Assembly (NCBI GenBank): GCA_024742275.1
Contig: JANSYS010000001.1
Location: 62,001 to 126,000 of the forward strand
Source of the DNA: Alphaproteobacteria bacterium
GTDB lineage: Bacteria; Pseudomonadota; Alphaproteobacteria; Thalassobaculales; Thalassobaculaceae
Direction: 5' to 3'
DNA: 64,000 nt
Shown here: positions 25,566-35,095 of the stretch, in pieces
How positions within the stretch are numbered: position 1 is the stretch's first letter
Layout: each line of letters begins with the position of its first letter
Notes under the pieces: model-generated
Seen by the model: the letters and a program-made list of their open reading frames with translations, nothing else
What the model was told of the DNA's origin: nothing
Database searches by the model: none
Position numbers and translations under genes: made by a program

Positions 25566-27815
25566 TTAGGTGAAGCGCGGCGGACGCGGGAAACCGGTCG
25601 GCGGTTCCTTCCCGGCGCCGGCACGTTTGCCCCGCCAGCGCGCGAGGTCGGTTTCGGTCCGTCGGCGTCCGCCTTGCAGCGACCAGGACAGCCCCTCTTC
25701 CGCCTTGAACACGGTGACGTCCGCGAGGGTACCGCCGGTCTTGTACTTCTGAAGAATGACCCCCTTCCCGCGCCCCATTTCCGGCAGATCGGCCACATCG
25801 AAGATCAAGAGCCTGCGATTGCTGCCGACCACGGCGACAGCGTCGCCTTCAACCGGTATGCAGACCCGAGCCTTGGCCTTCGCGTCCGTTGCAAGCACCT
25901 GCTTGCCCGACCGGGTCTGGGCGACCACGTCGTCGGACGGAACGATGAAGCCTCGGCCCTCGGTCGACGCCACCAGCAGCGTCGAGCCCGGACGGTGCGG
26001 GAAGATCGTGACGATATCCTCTTCATTGGCGAGATCGATCATCAGGCGTATCGGCTCGCCGTGGCCCCGGCCGGATGGCAGCTTGTCCCCGCCGATCGTG
26101 TAGAACCGGCCGTCGGTAGCGAAGACGAGAATCTTGTCGGTGGTCTCGGCATGAACTCGGAAGCGCTCGGCATCGCCCTCCTTGTACTTCACCTCCTGGT
26201 CGGCACCGATATGGCCGCGCAGCGCCCTGATCCATCCCTTTTCGGAGCAGATCACGGTGATCGGCTCACGTTCGACCAACGCCTCGGTCGGGACGATGAC
26301 GGTGCTCGGCGGCGTGCCGATCTCTGTACGGCGGCGACCGATCTCCGTCGACTTGCCGAATTCCCGGCGGATATCTCCGATCTGCTGTCCGATCGTCTTC
26401 CAGCGCCGCTCCTCGTTACCCAGAAGGTCGGTCAGGTCATCGCGCTCGGCCGACAGACGCTCGTGTTCCTTGCGCAGCTCGATCTCTTCGAGCTTGCGCA
26501 GCGACCGCAACCGCATGTTCAGGATCGCCTCGGCCTGAACGTCGCTGAGCTCGAAGGCCCGCATCAGCTCGGCCTTCGGCTCATCCTCCTCGCGGATGAT
26601 GCGGATCACCTCGTCCAGGTTCAGGAAAGCGATGATGTAGCCATCCAGCACTTCCAGCCGGTGGGCGATCTTGCCGAGACGATGCTCGGTGCGGCGGACC
26701 AGAACCTCGTGCCGGTGGTCGAGGAACGCCTTCAGCGCCTCGGGCAGGCTCATCACCCGCGGAACGTTATCCTTGTCGAGCACATTCAGATTCAGGGAGA
26801 CCCGGCTCTCCAAATCGGTTTGTCTGAACAGGCTTTCCATCATCACGTCGGGGTCGACGTTTCGGCTCTTGGGCTCCAGCACCAGGCGGATGTCGGCCGC
26901 CGACTCGTCACGGATATCGCCCAGCAGCGCCAGCTTGCGGTTTTGCAGCAGCTCGGCCATCCGCTCGACCAGACGGGACTTCTGCACCTGGTAGGGAATT
27001 TCGGTGACGACGACCTGCCAGGTCCCGTTCTTCAGGCGCTCGACTTCCCACCGCGCCCGAACCCGAAAGGATCCGCGGCCGGTTCGGTAGGCTTCGGTCA
27101 CCGCCTCGCGCGATTCGACGAGGATGCCGCCGGTCGGGAAGTCCGGACCCGATACTTTCTCGACCAGCGTCTCGATCCGCGCGTCGGGATGACGGATCAG
27201 ATGCTGCAGGGCGTCGCAGAGTTCGTCGACATTGTGCGGCGGGATCGACGTCGCCATGCCGACCGCGATGCCCTGGGCGCCGTTGGCCAGCAGGTTGGGG
27301 AACGCGGCCGGCAGAACCACCGGTTCCTCCCCCTCACCGTCATAGGTGGCCCGGAAATCGACCGTGTCCTCGTCGATGCCTTCCAGCAGCCGCTGCGCGA
27401 CGTCGGTCAGACGGGCCTCGGTGTAGCGCATGGCCGCGGCGTTATCGCCGTCGACATTGCCGAAGTTCCCCTGGCCATCCACCAGCGGGTAGCGCACGGC
27501 GAAATCCTGCGCCAACCGCACCATCGCGTCATAGATCGCCGCGTCGCCGTGGGGATGGAACTTACCCATGACATCACCGACCACGCGAGCCGACTTCTTG
27601 AATGCGCTGTCCGGGTCCAGCTTGAGCTGTCGCATCGCGAACAGGAGACGCCGATGCACCGGCTTCAGCCCGTCTCGGACGTCCGGCAGCGACCGCGCCA
27701 TGATGGTCGACAGCGCATAGGCGAGATATCGCTCGCTCAGCGCGTCGGCCAGCCAGGTGTCGCGCACGGTTCCCGGTTCACCCGGGGGCGGCAGATCGGT
27801 AGATGTCGTGCTCAT
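25566..27815 (-). CDS. parC: DNA topoisomerase IV subunit A
   Basis: Subunit of 749 residues that cuts and rejoins DNA to separate daughter chromosomes. The active-site tyrosine is Y131 in AMRYTEARL. The quinolone-determining region reads [15 protein letters not shown], with alanine (A92) where E. coli ParC has Ser80. The GyrA-type box of gyrase is absent, and the C-terminal blades end in a basic tail ([19 protein letters not shown]), which separates it from the true gyrA at 46.7-49.4 kb. The start overlaps the recO stop by four bases (ATGA). It is the last gene of the folK-to-parC series. Confidence 0.96.
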   Translation of the reverse strand: MSTTSTDLPPPGEPGTVRDTWLADALSERYLAYALSTIMARSLPDVRDGLKPVHRRLLFAMRQLKLDPDSAFKKSARVVGDVMGKFHPHGDAAIYDAMVRLAQDFAVRYPLVDGQGNFGNVDGDNAAAMRYTEARLTDVAQRLLEGIDEDTVDFRATYDGEGEEPVVLPAAFPNLLANGAQGIAVGMATSIPPHNVDELCDALQHLIRHPDARIETLVEKVSGPDFPTGGILVESREAVTEAYRTGRGSFRVRARWEVERLKNGTWQVVVTEIPYQVQKSRLVERMAELLQNRKLALLGDIRDESAADIRLVLEPKSRNVDPDVMMESLFRQTDLESRVSLNLNVLDKDNVPRVMSLPEALKAFLDHRHEVLVRRTEHRLGKIAHRLEVLDGYIIAFLNLDEVIRIIREEDEPKAELMRAFELSDVQAEAILNMRLRSLRKLEEIELRKEHERLSAERDDLTDLLGNEERRWKTIGQQIGDIRREFGKSTEIGRRRTEIGTPPSTVIVPTEALVEREPITVICSEKGWIRALRGHIGADQEVKYKEGDAERFRVHAETTDKILVFATDGRFYTIGGDKLPSGRGHGEPIRLMIDLANEEDIVTIFPHRPGSTLLVASTEGRGFIVPSDDVVAQTRSGKQVLATDAKAKARVCIPVEGDAVAVVGSNRRLLIFDVADLPEMGRGKGVILQKYKTGGTLADVTVFKAEEGLSWSLQGGRRRTETDLARWRGKRAGAGKEPPTGFPRPPRFT

Positions 27816-28585
27816 GCGTCGGTTCCTCCACCAGATACTGTAACGCGCTCAGCAAACCGTTCAACGAATCGCGTGCGCGCCGGCGGCGGCTGGCGGCCAT
27901 GGGTGGCAAATACATGGCGCTCAAGGAAAAACCCTGAAAGCGCCAGTCCGGCGAAGAGATCGTCCGGATCTCCTCCGCCGCGACTCCCAGGGTTTCCGAC
28001 CAGGAATCGGGGCAGCGTCAATAGTTTGTCGCGGTAGGGCTCGCCGGCCGCCAGGGACACCGCCCGACCGGAACGGGGACTGACATAGGCCAGATCGTCA
28101 TTGGTGCCCGTGGCGGCACAGGTCTCAAGATCGAGACCGTATCCAAGGTCCGTGAGCAATCCGATCTCCCAGCGGACGTACACGGCAATCCAGGCGTCGC
28201 CCAACGAGTCGTCGGCCATTACGTCGAGCAGCGCACCGAGCGCCTCGTAGAGTCTCGGATGGGGTTCACGTTCGGGCAGCGCGGCATCGGCAACAGCGCA
28301 GACGGCGGAGAGGCCGGATAGGCGGAGCGGGTCGTTGAGCAGGCCCGCCGCATACCCGGTCTCCAACTCGCAGGTCCAACTTCCCAAATGTTCGGCGAGA
28401 CGGGCTCGCCAAACGGCGTTGATCCGGTTTCCCGGCTGAAAGACACCCCGCCCACGGCTGGAGAACGCTCCCCGAGCGAGCCCCGCATGGCGTCCATGGT
28501 CGGCGGTCAGGACCGAGACCACGGCCGATCCCTCCCCGTGCGGTCGGGCGGAGAGAACGATGCCTGTATCATGCCATTCGATCAT
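27812..28585 (-). CDS. recO: DNA repair protein RecO
   Basis: Recombination mediator of 257 residues that helps RecR load RecA at gaps. The conserved N-terminal OB fold begins [20 protein letters not shown] and continues [13 protein letters not shown], and the helical C-terminal part follows. I placed the start at 28585 because it matches this opening; the frame stays open for 33 codons upstream, but that part is not family-like. The zinc-cysteine site of some RecO proteins is not complete. Its stop overlaps the parC start by four bases, and era ends 99 bases upstream. Confidence 0.92.
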   Translation of the reverse strand: MIEWHDTGIVLSARPHGEGSAVVSVLTADHGRHAGLARGAFSSRGRGVFQPGNRINAVWRARLAEHLGSWTCELETGYAAGLLNDPLRLSGLSAVCAVADAALPEREPHPRLYEALGALLDVMADDSLGDAWIAVYVRWEIGLLTDLGYGLDLETCAATGTNDDLAYVSPRSGRAVSLAAGEPYRDKLLTLPRFLVGNPGSRGGGDPDDLFAGLALSGFFLERHVFATHGRQPPPARTRFVERFAERVTVSGGGTDA

Positions 28586-28684
28586 GAGATCAGGTCGGGA
28601 CCGGATTGGTGAAGGTAGGGCCGAAGCGTCGGCATTCAGCCCATCATGAAGACCTGTCCGATACCGGCGGCAGGAGGGTCTCAC

Positions 28685-29587
28685 TCACACGTCCCACTCC
28701 AGCCCCCATTCGGTCAGCCGCTGGCGATCGTCCTGCCAGTTCTCGCGTACCTTAACAAACAGGAACAGATGGACACGGCGTTCGAGCATCTCCTCGAGCT
28801 CGGTGCGGGCGAGCGAGCCGATTTCCTTGATCTTCTGTCCGCCCTTGCCCAGCGCGATCTTCTTCTGGCTATCGCGTTCGACAAAGAGCGTCTGGTCGAT
28901 CCGCACCGAGCCGTCGTCGCGCTCGGTCCATTGATCGGTCTCGACCGTCGCCGAATAGGGCAGTTCGTCATGCAGCTGCAGATAGACCTTTTCCCGCGTG
29001 ACCTCCGCAGCCATCAGGCGGAGCGGCAGGTCGCTCAACTCATCCTCTGGGTAGAGCCACGGGCCCGGCGCCATGTGGTCCGCAAGATACCGACGCAGAT
29101 CGGCGCATCCGCTGCCGTTCAGGGCCGAGATCATGAACACGCGCTCGAAATCGAACACCTCGCTGAACGCGGCGGCGACCGGCAGCAGCTTTTCCCGCTT
29201 TATGTCGTCGACCTTGTTGAGGGCCAGCACAGCCTTGCGGCCGGCCTGCTTCAGTCCCTCGATGATCCGCAGCGTGTCGTCGTCCATCCCCTGTCGCGCA
29301 TCCGCGACCAGCACGACCACGTCGGCATCGCCGGCACCGGCCCAGGCGGCATGCACCATCGCCCGGTCGAGACGGCGCTTCGGCTTGAAGATACCGGGCG
29401 TATCGACCAGGACGATCTGAGCGTCACCCTCGAGCGCGATGCCACGAATACGGGTGCGCGTCGTCTGCACCTTGTGGGTGACGATGGAGACCTTGGCGCC
29501 GACCAGTTGGTTGACCAAAGTAGATTTGCCGGCATTCGGCGCGCCCAGAAGGGCGACGAAGCCGCAGCGCGATTTCGGGGCGTTCAT
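28685..29587 (-). CDS. era: GTPase Era
   Basis: Ribosome-assembly GTPase of 300 residues that binds the 3' end of 16S rRNA. G1 is GAPNAGKS (residues 15-22), the switch region has QTTRTRIRG, G3 is DTPGIF, and G4 is NKVD. The KH RNA-binding domain at the C-terminus contains IALGKGGQKIKEIGSLAR. Length is normal. Its start overlaps the rnc stop by four bases, the common rnc-era coupling. Next downstream is recO, also as in many proteobacteria. Confidence 0.98.
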   Translation of the reverse strand: MNAPKSRCGFVALLGAPNAGKSTLVNQLVGAKVSIVTHKVQTTRTRIRGIALEGDAQIVLVDTPGIFKPKRRLDRAMVHAAWAGAGDADVVVLVADARQGMDDDTLRIIEGLKQAGRKAVLALNKVDDIKREKLLPVAAAFSEVFDFERVFMISALNGSGCADLRRYLADHMAPGPWLYPEDELSDLPLRLMAAEVTREKVYLQLHDELPYSATVETDQWTERDDGSVRIDQTLFVERDSQKKIALGKGGQKIKEIGSLARTELEEMLERRVHLFLFVKVRENWQDDRQRLTEWGLEWDV

Positions 29588-30267
29588 GCTCCCACCCGTC
29601 TAATGAGTTCAGCCGCCGCCGCCTGTTCGGCAAGGCGCTTGGACCGGCCGACGCCCGTCGCCGGCTCCTGACCGTCGACGATCACCTGCACGGTGAATTC
29701 CGGCGCGTGGGCCGGGCCGGACTGTTCTATCGTGATATAGCGCGGTAGCGCGAGCTTTCGGCCCTGGGCCCATTCCTGAAGCGTCGTCTTCGGGTCCTGG
29801 GGCGGCCGCAGATCCAACTCCAGCAGGCGGTTCCACTCGGTCAGTATGAAGCGCCGCGCGGCTTCGAGACCCCCGTCCAGATACAACGCACCGATCACCG
29901 CCTCCATGGCGTCCGAGAGAATGGTGTCGCTATCCCGCGAACCCGCATCGTCCTCCCCTCGGGACAGGATCAGGAACCGGCCGAGACCGATGGTCCGCGC
30001 CACCTGGGCAAGGGCTTCTCGGCGGACAAGATTGACATGGCGCTTGGCGATCGCCCCCTCGCGCTCATGGGGGAAGCGGTCGAGAAGCTGCTCGGCGACG
30101 ATCAGCGCGAGAACCCGATCGCCAAGGAACTCCAGACGTTCGTAGGCGTTCCAGGCTCTGGGTTCGGCACTGGCGTGGGTAACGGCGCGGCGCAGGACTT
30201 CAAGGTGTTCGAACTCGTGGTTCAGGATCCCGGCGAGAGTCGCCAGTTCACGATCGTCCGACGTCAT
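29584..30267 (-). CDS. rnc: Ribonuclease III
   Basis: Double-strand-specific endoribonuclease of 227 residues for rRNA processing and mRNA turnover. The signature YERLEFLGDRVL includes catalytic acidic residues E46 and D50, and DAMEAVIGALYLDGG holds the second acidic pair. The double-stranded-RNA-binding domain covers about 155-225 (DPKTTLQEWAQGRKLALP, then GRSKRLAEQAAAAELIRR). I chose the ATG at 30267, which overlaps the lepB stop by four bases; an earlier in-frame start exists inside lepB but is not family-like. Confidence 0.97.
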   Translation of the reverse strand: MTSDDRELATLAGILNHEFEHLEVLRRAVTHASAEPRAWNAYERLEFLGDRVLALIVAEQLLDRFPHEREGAIAKRHVNLVRREALAQVARTIGLGRFLILSRGEDDAGSRDSDTILSDAMEAVIGALYLDGGLEAARRFILTEWNRLLELDLRPPQDPKTTLQEWAQGRKLALPRYITIEQSGPAHAPEFTVQVIVDGQEPATGVGRSKRLAEQAAAAELIRRVGA

Positions 30268-30992
30268 TCGATACCGTCCAGAAGTCGCCCGTAGCGGATG
30301 GCGAAAGGCCACTTCCAGACCTCCCAAAGCGCCGCCGAGTCATTGTGCGAGAAGAACAGGATCTCCGCGCGCCCGACAAGGTTCACGGCCGGGATCGGGC
30401 CGACCTCGTAGAAACGGCTGTCCCGCGAATTGTCACGGTTGTCGCCCATGGCGAAATAGTGATCCGCGGGAACGAGAAACTCGGGCGTGTTGTCGGCGCT
30501 CTGGAAGTCGCTGGTCTCCAGGATCCGATGCTCGCGACCATTCGGCAGGGTTTCGATGAACTGCGGAATGCCGCGGCCGCCATCCTCGGAGGAGAAGTCT
30601 TCGATCCGCCGCCGTTTCACAGGCTCGCCGTTGATGTGCAGAATGCCGCCCCTCACCTGGATCCGGTCGCCGGGCAGACCGACGATCCGCTTGATGTAGT
30701 CGGTACTGTTGTCGCTCGGCAGCTTGAAGACGACCACATCGCCGCGCTCCGGTGGCGAGAACAGGATTCGTCCAGGTATGAGCGGTAGCGACAGCGGCAG
30801 GGAATACCGGCTGTACCCATAGGACAGCTTGGAAACGAAGAGGTAGTCGCCGACCAGAAGCGTCGGCTTCATGGAACCGGAAGGAATGTTGAACGGCTCG
30901 TAGAGGAAGGTCCGTATCCCCAACGCGATGGCACAAGCGATTACTACGGTACGGATAAGCTCACCGTATCCGCCCGACTTCCTATCTGCCAT
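30264..30992 (-). CDS. lepB: Signal peptidase I
   Basis: Membrane-bound protease of 242 residues that removes signal peptides in the periplasm. One N-terminal membrane helix (LIRTVVIACAIALGIRTFL) precedes the catalytic serine S40 in NIPSGSMKPTLLVGD and the general-base lysine K101 in DYIKRIVGLPGD. The box-E motif GDNRDNSRDSR is also clear. The start at 30992 (MADRKSGG) fits the family; the upstream extension is not conserved-looking. It overlaps rnc by four bases, as in the E. coli lep-rnc-era operon. Confidence 0.97.
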   Translation of the reverse strand: MADRKSGGYGELIRTVVIACAIALGIRTFLYEPFNIPSGSMKPTLLVGDYLFVSKLSYGYSRYSLPLSLPLIPGRILFSPPERGDVVVFKLPSDNSTDYIKRIVGLPGDRIQVRGGILHINGEPVKRRRIEDFSSEDGGRGIPQFIETLPNGREHRILETSDFQSADNTPEFLVPADHYFAMGDNRDNSRDSRFYEVGPIPAVNLVGRAEILFFSHNDSAALWEVWKWPFAIRYGRLLDGIE

Positions 30993-31137
30993 CGATCCCC
31001 ATCCTGACAAGTCGTCTACACCCTTCGCCAACCGCAAGAGCACGGTCCGGTATGCCGAATTTGACGGGCCGGGGCAAGCGATCCCCCTAGTCCCCTGCCC
31101 TGCGCCCCCGCGCCAAGCTCCGCCCAATAGCGCCAGG

Positions 31138-31566
31138 TTATTCAGAGACCGGCCTCAGCGACTCTTGGTCGGCCGGTGCGGCCGAGACTACGACAAAGGC
31201 CTGGGCATAGGGCGGTTCATCGGTCAGCGATAGGTCGATCCGCGCCACCATCCCGTTCGGCGTCAATTCAGCGAGGCGGGACGCGGCTCGACCGCTCAGA
31301 ACGAACCGCGGTTTTCCGGACCGCGCATTCTCCACCACGAGATCCCGCCAGCGAATGCCCTCGCGCGCGTCGTCGCCGAGCGCTTTCCAAATAGCTTCCT
31401 TGGCCGCAAAACGCTTAGCGTAAATCAATGCCGGCTCTGCCGCCCCTTCGGCGCGAGCTATTTCCGTTTCGGCGAAACAGCGGGTTCGGAAACGATCGCC
31501 AAACCGTTCCAGCGCGGCTTCGATCCTGCGGGTGTCGACGAGGTCGGACCCGATGCCGAGGATCAT
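31138..31566 (-). CDS. acpS: Holo-[acyl-carrier-protein] synthase
   Basis: Enzyme of 142 residues that transfers 4'-phosphopantetheine from CoA to acyl carrier protein. The N-terminal GIGSDLVDTRRIEAALERFG with the metal aspartate, and the YAKRFAAKEAIWKAL segment with the catalytic glutamate, are diagnostic. It follows rsh by 15 bases and precedes lepB by 145 bases. pdxJ, which often neighbours acpS in proteobacteria, is absent here. Confidence 0.97.
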   Translation of the reverse strand: MILGIGSDLVDTRRIEAALERFGDRFRTRCFAETEIARAEGAAEPALIYAKRFAAKEAIWKALGDDAREGIRWRDLVVENARSGKPRFVLSGRAASRLAELTPNGMVARIDLSLTDEPPYAQAFVVVSAAPADQESLRPVSE

Positions 31567-31581
31567 CGCTGCCGTCCTCCC

Positions 31582-33726
31582 TCAGCCCCGGGCCCGGTCG
31601 ACCGAGTTTATGACAGGCGTTGCCCGCAGCGCCGCTATGATCGTCGTCAGATGCCGGATATCCCCGACCTCTACGTCGATCAACATCTCGAAAAAGTCGA
31701 TCGAACGATTGACGATCTTGAGGTTCATGATGTTGCCGCCGTTCTTGCCGATCACGGTCGACAAAGACCCGAGACTGCCGGGTTCATTGGCGATGACGAC
31801 GTCGAGCCGGCCGACATGGGCGCTTTCGGCATCGTCATCCCAGGCAACGTCCAGCCACCGCTCCGGCTGGTCCTGGAAACCTTCCAGGGTCTCGCAATCG
31901 ATGGTGTGGATCGTCACGCCTTTTCCCGTGGTGACGATGCCGACGATCCGCTCGCCGGGCAGAGGATGGCAGCACCGCGCGAAATGCATCGCCATTCCGT
32001 CGATCAGGCCGCGGATCGGCAGCGCATCCTTCTGCTTGCCCCGCTTGGCCCGGCCTCGGGCACGGGCGATCGGGACGACGTTCTCGTCCTCCTTGGGCTC
32101 GACAACCGGAGGATGCACGGCGTGAACCACTTCGGGAGCGCTTTCCAGCCCCTCGCCGATCCCGGCATAGAGATCGTCGACATGCTCCGCATGAAACCGG
32201 GCGAGCAGCGGCTCCAGCAGCTTCTCCGAAAACGGATGGCCTTCCTGGCGAAACGCCTTCTGCAGCATAGCCTTTCCGAGATCGGAAAACTGCTGACGGC
32301 GCTTCAGACGGACGAACCTGCGGATCCGGGCCTTAGCCTTGCCGGTAACAACGATCTGTTCCCAGTTGGGCGACGGGGTCGAGGTCTTCGAGGTGACGAT
32401 CTCAACCTGATCGCCGTTCCGCAGCTGAGTCATCAGCGGCACGAGGCGGCCATTGAGCTTGGCGCCCACGGTCCGATCGCCCACCTCCGAGTGGACCGCA
32501 TAGGCGAAGTCGATCGGTACGGCCCCTTGCGGCAGGGCGATGAGGTCGCCCTTTGGCGTGAAACAGAACACCTGGTCCTGGTACATCTCGAGCTTGGTGT
32601 GCTCGAGAAACTCTTCCGGCCCCGAGGCCTGCTCGAGAATATCGAGCAGTTCCCGAATCCATCGATACTGTTTGCCTTCTTTGACCCCGTCGCGTTGCTT
32701 GTAGTTCCAGTGGGCGGCGACGCCGAGTTCGGCGACATCGTGCATCTCACGGGTGCGAATCTGCACCTCGATACGTTGGCGGTGCGGGCCGATGACGCCG
32801 GTGTGCAGCGACCGGTAGCCGTTCGGCTTCGGCGTCGAGATGTAGTCCTTGAAGCGGCCGGGAACGGTCGGATAGGAACCGTGCATCGCGCCGAGACACT
32901 GATAACAGCCGCCGATATCGTCCACCACAAGCCGAAACGCCATGATGTCGGAGAGCTGCTCGATCCCGACTTCCTTGCGCTGCATCTTCTGCCAGATCGA
33001 ATACGGCGTCTTCATCCGCCCGGAGATCTCGGCAATCACTCCGGCCTCGGCCAGCTTCTCCTGCAGTTCGGCGATGATGCTTTCGACCATGTCGCCGCCC
33101 TGGCTGCGCAGGTAGTCCAGCCGCGCCTTGATCGAGCTTCGGGCATCCGGATTGATCTCGGCGAACGCAAGATCCTCGAGTTCGTCCTTGACTTCGTTGA
33201 TGCCGATACGCGCGGCAAGCGGCGCATAGATATCCATGGTCTCGGCGGCGATCCGCCGGCGCTTGTCCGGATTCTTGATGAAGTGGAGGGTGCGCATGTT
33301 GTGGACCCGGTCGGCCAGCTTCACCAGCAACACCCGGATATCCTGGCTCATGGCCAGAACCAGCTTACGGAAATTCTCGGCCTGCTTCGTGCGGTCGGAC
33401 TGCAATTCGATCCGCGTCAGCTTGGTCACCCCGTCGACAAGACGCGCGATCTCCTCGCCGAACAGATTGCGCACGTCCGTAAGGGTCGCCTCGGTGTCCT
33501 CGATCACATCGTGCAGCAGCGCGGTGATGACCGTTCCGTGGTCGAGCTTCATTTCCGTCAGAATGCCCGCAACTTCCAACGGATGGGAGAAATAGGGATC
33601 GCCCGACGCTCGCGTCTGCGATCCGTGCATTTTCATCGCGTACACATAAGCACGGTCGAGCGCCGCCTCGTCCGTTGTCGGATCGTACGCCCGAACACGA
33701 TCCACGAGCTCATATTGGCGGATCAT
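31582..33726 (-). CDS. rsh: Bifunctional (p)ppGpp synthetase/hydrolase (RelA/SpoT homologue)
   Basis: Long Rsh enzyme of 714 residues controlling the stringent response. The HD hydrolase domain (about 25-180) has H72-D73 in ALLHDVIEDTEATL. The synthetase domain (about 235-350) contains KPNGYRSLHTGVIGP. The TGS domain (about 390-450) contains FTPKGDLIALPQGAVPIDFA, and an ACT domain ends the protein (about 640-714). Both active sites look complete, so it should both make and degrade (p)ppGpp. It lies 93 bases downstream of rpoZ, the same neighbourhood as E. coli rpoZ-spoT. Confidence 0.97.
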   Translation of the reverse strand: MIRQYELVDRVRAYDPTTDEAALDRAYVYAMKMHGSQTRASGDPYFSHPLEVAGILTEMKLDHGTVITALLHDVIEDTEATLTDVRNLFGEEIARLVDGVTKLTRIELQSDRTKQAENFRKLVLAMSQDIRVLLVKLADRVHNMRTLHFIKNPDKRRRIAAETMDIYAPLAARIGINEVKDELEDLAFAEINPDARSSIKARLDYLRSQGGDMVESIIAELQEKLAEAGVIAEISGRMKTPYSIWQKMQRKEVGIEQLSDIMAFRLVVDDIGGCYQCLGAMHGSYPTVPGRFKDYISTPKPNGYRSLHTGVIGPHRQRIEVQIRTREMHDVAELGVAAHWNYKQRDGVKEGKQYRWIRELLDILEQASGPEEFLEHTKLEMYQDQVFCFTPKGDLIALPQGAVPIDFAYAVHSEVGDRTVGAKLNGRLVPLMTQLRNGDQVEIVTSKTSTPSPNWEQIVVTGKAKARIRRFVRLKRRQQFSDLGKAMLQKAFRQEGHPFSEKLLEPLLARFHAEHVDDLYAGIGEGLESAPEVVHAVHPPVVEPKEDENVVPIARARGRAKRGKQKDALPIRGLIDGMAMHFARCCHPLPGERIVGIVTTGKGVTIHTIDCETLEGFQDQPERWLDVAWDDDAESAHVGRLDVVIANEPGSLGSLSTVIGKNGGNIMNLKIVNRSIDFFEMLIDVEVGDIRHLTTIIAALRATPVINSVDRARG

Positions 33727-33819
33727 GGGGTCAGCACCTCAACCCGGTGCCAACAACGAAGCGGCCAGTACCAAGGTCCGCAGACTGCGCTAAGGACTGC
33801 GAGCGGCACCGCCCGAACT

Positions 33820-34251
33820 TCAGCCCTCGCGGTCGAGCTCGCCGTCGTCGACATCCTCGAACTGCTGACCGCCGTCACTCTGCTCGACCTCCATGCCAAG
33901 GTCTTCCGCCGCCTCGACCCCGAGAGTCTCTCCTTCAGCGAGGCGTCCGTCCAGCCCGACGCTGCCGGCCCCGGCGTCGGAGCCGATCAGCCGCTCCATA
34001 TCGTCGTCTTCCGGCTCGTCGACTTCCACATGTTTCTGGAGGCCCTTGATCAGCGCTTCGTTCAACGCCGGGATATCGACCGTTTCATCGGCAATCTCGC
34101 GCAACGCGATCACCGGGTTTTTGTCGTTGTCGCGATCGACCGTGATGGACGAACCCGAGGAGATGTCGCGCGAGCGCTGGGCGGCGGCCATCACCAGGTC
34201 AAACCGGTTCGGGATCTTGACGATGCAGTCTTCGACGGTAACGCGGGCCAT
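33820..34251 (-). CDS. rpoZ: DNA-directed RNA polymerase omega subunit
   Basis: Small RNA polymerase subunit of 143 residues that helps assemble the enzyme and forms part of one ppGpp site in proteobacteria. The core [20 protein letters not shown], then [11 protein letters not shown] and [12 protein letters not shown], is standard. After about residue 75 comes a long acidic tail (for example [14 protein letters not shown] and [13 protein letters not shown]), so the protein is half again as long as E. coli omega. Similar tails occur in other alphaproteobacteria. A plausible promoter lies about 50 bases upstream. Confidence 0.97.
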   Translation of the reverse strand: MARVTVEDCIVKIPNRFDLVMAAAQRSRDISSGSSITVDRDNDKNPVIALREIADETVDIPALNEALIKGLQKHVEVDEPEDDDMERLIGSDAGAGSVGLDGRLAEGETLGVEAAEDLGMEVEQSDGGQQFEDVDDGELDREG

Positions 34252-34297
34252 TCAAAGCCTCTCGATCGGGTGCGCACAGGATTGAGCGGAGCCGCTG

Positions 34298-34326
34298 AAT
34301 ATATAGTTGCCGCAGGTGCGAAACAA
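34298..34326 (-). promoter_or_regulatory. Candidate sigma-70-type promoter for rpoZ
   Basis: Read on the minus strand, TTGTTT (complement of 34321-34326) and TATATT (complement of 34298-34303) are separated by exactly 17 bases. The -10 matches five of six consensus bases, the -35 three of six. The pair lies in the AT-rich gap between folK and rpoZ, so rpoZ-rsh could be started independently of folK. Confidence 0.5.
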
Positions 34327-34378
34327 GCAGAGAACGAGGTATTCCGCCGGAAAATCCGGTATCGTCCGATAGCCCCAC

Positions 34379-34876
34379 CTAGAGCGGTCGGATGCCGCCC
34401 GCGTTGGGCTCAAGGGCAGCGATAAGGCTACCGACATCGGCGCCGGACACGGGATGCCGCCACTCGGGCGCGATATCACGGAGAGGCAGCAGCACGAACG
34501 CCCGCTCATGCGCCCGGGGATGCGGCAATGTCGGGTCGATGGCCCCGATACGGATCATCCCGCCGAAGTCGATGATGTCGAGGTCAAGCGGTCGTGCCTC
34601 ATTGCGCACCCGCCGCACGCGACCGAAGGTGTCCTCAATGACATGCAGCCTCGCCAGCAGAACTTCCGGTATCAAATCGGTCTCGATCGCGACCGCACCG
34701 TTCACGAACCACGGCTGATCGGATTTCGGCACCGGCTCCGACTCGTACCAGCGGGACCGTCGCACGACACGCATGTCTGCGTCCTCGTCGATCCGCGTGA
34801 CAGCAGCTTCGCACGTCGCCAGCGGCGTATCGAAACCCGTCGCCGGGAGATTGGCGCCCACGGCAATGAGAATCAT
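34379..34876 (-). CDS. folK: 2-amino-4-hydroxy-6-hydroxymethyldihydropteridine diphosphokinase
   Basis: Folate-pathway enzyme of 165 residues that pyrophosphorylates 6-hydroxymethyl-7,8-dihydropterin. MILIAVGANLPATG is the conserved opening, RPLDLDIIDFGG is the metal-binding signature, and PHPRAHERAFVLLPL follows. Length is normal for HPPK alone. GAGGAGGTG lies nine bases before the start. The gene is the first of the minus-strand series leading to parC; folP and folB are not adjacent. Confidence 0.97.
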   Translation of the reverse strand: MILIAVGANLPATGFDTPLATCEAAVTRIDEDADMRVVRRSRWYESEPVPKSDQPWFVNGAVAIETDLIPEVLLARLHVIEDTFGRVRRVRNEARPLDLDIIDFGGMIRIGAIDPTLPHPRAHERAFVLLPLRDIAPEWRHPVSGADVGSLIAALEPNAGGIRPL

Positions 34877-35095
34877 GTACGGTGCACCTCCTCGCCACCG
34901 ACGAACCGGCGCTCGGCCATCTGTTCTACCTTTCTACTTGTCGCTTGCATCAGGGTCTTTGCTCTGTACATCAGCCCTTGTTCGGCTCTAAAGTTATGTC
35001 TAATCGTTCGGATCGGGCGGCTCTATTACTCAGCCGCCGCTCAAATACCGAAAAATCTACGAAGCTATAAATCAAAGCGATTGAAAGGATCGTAT

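Noticed and set aside
25674-28037. Open frame of nearly 790 codons on the plus strand opposite parC and recO
   Set aside because: It is antisense to two clearly conserved genes, is rich in Arg, Asp, Gln and His as expected from a GC-rich shadow frame, and has no recognisable domain.
31651-34425. Open frame of more than 900 codons on the plus strand opposite rsh and rpoZ
   Set aside because: It spans two conserved minus-strand genes and the gap between them, with no family motif. It is a composition effect.
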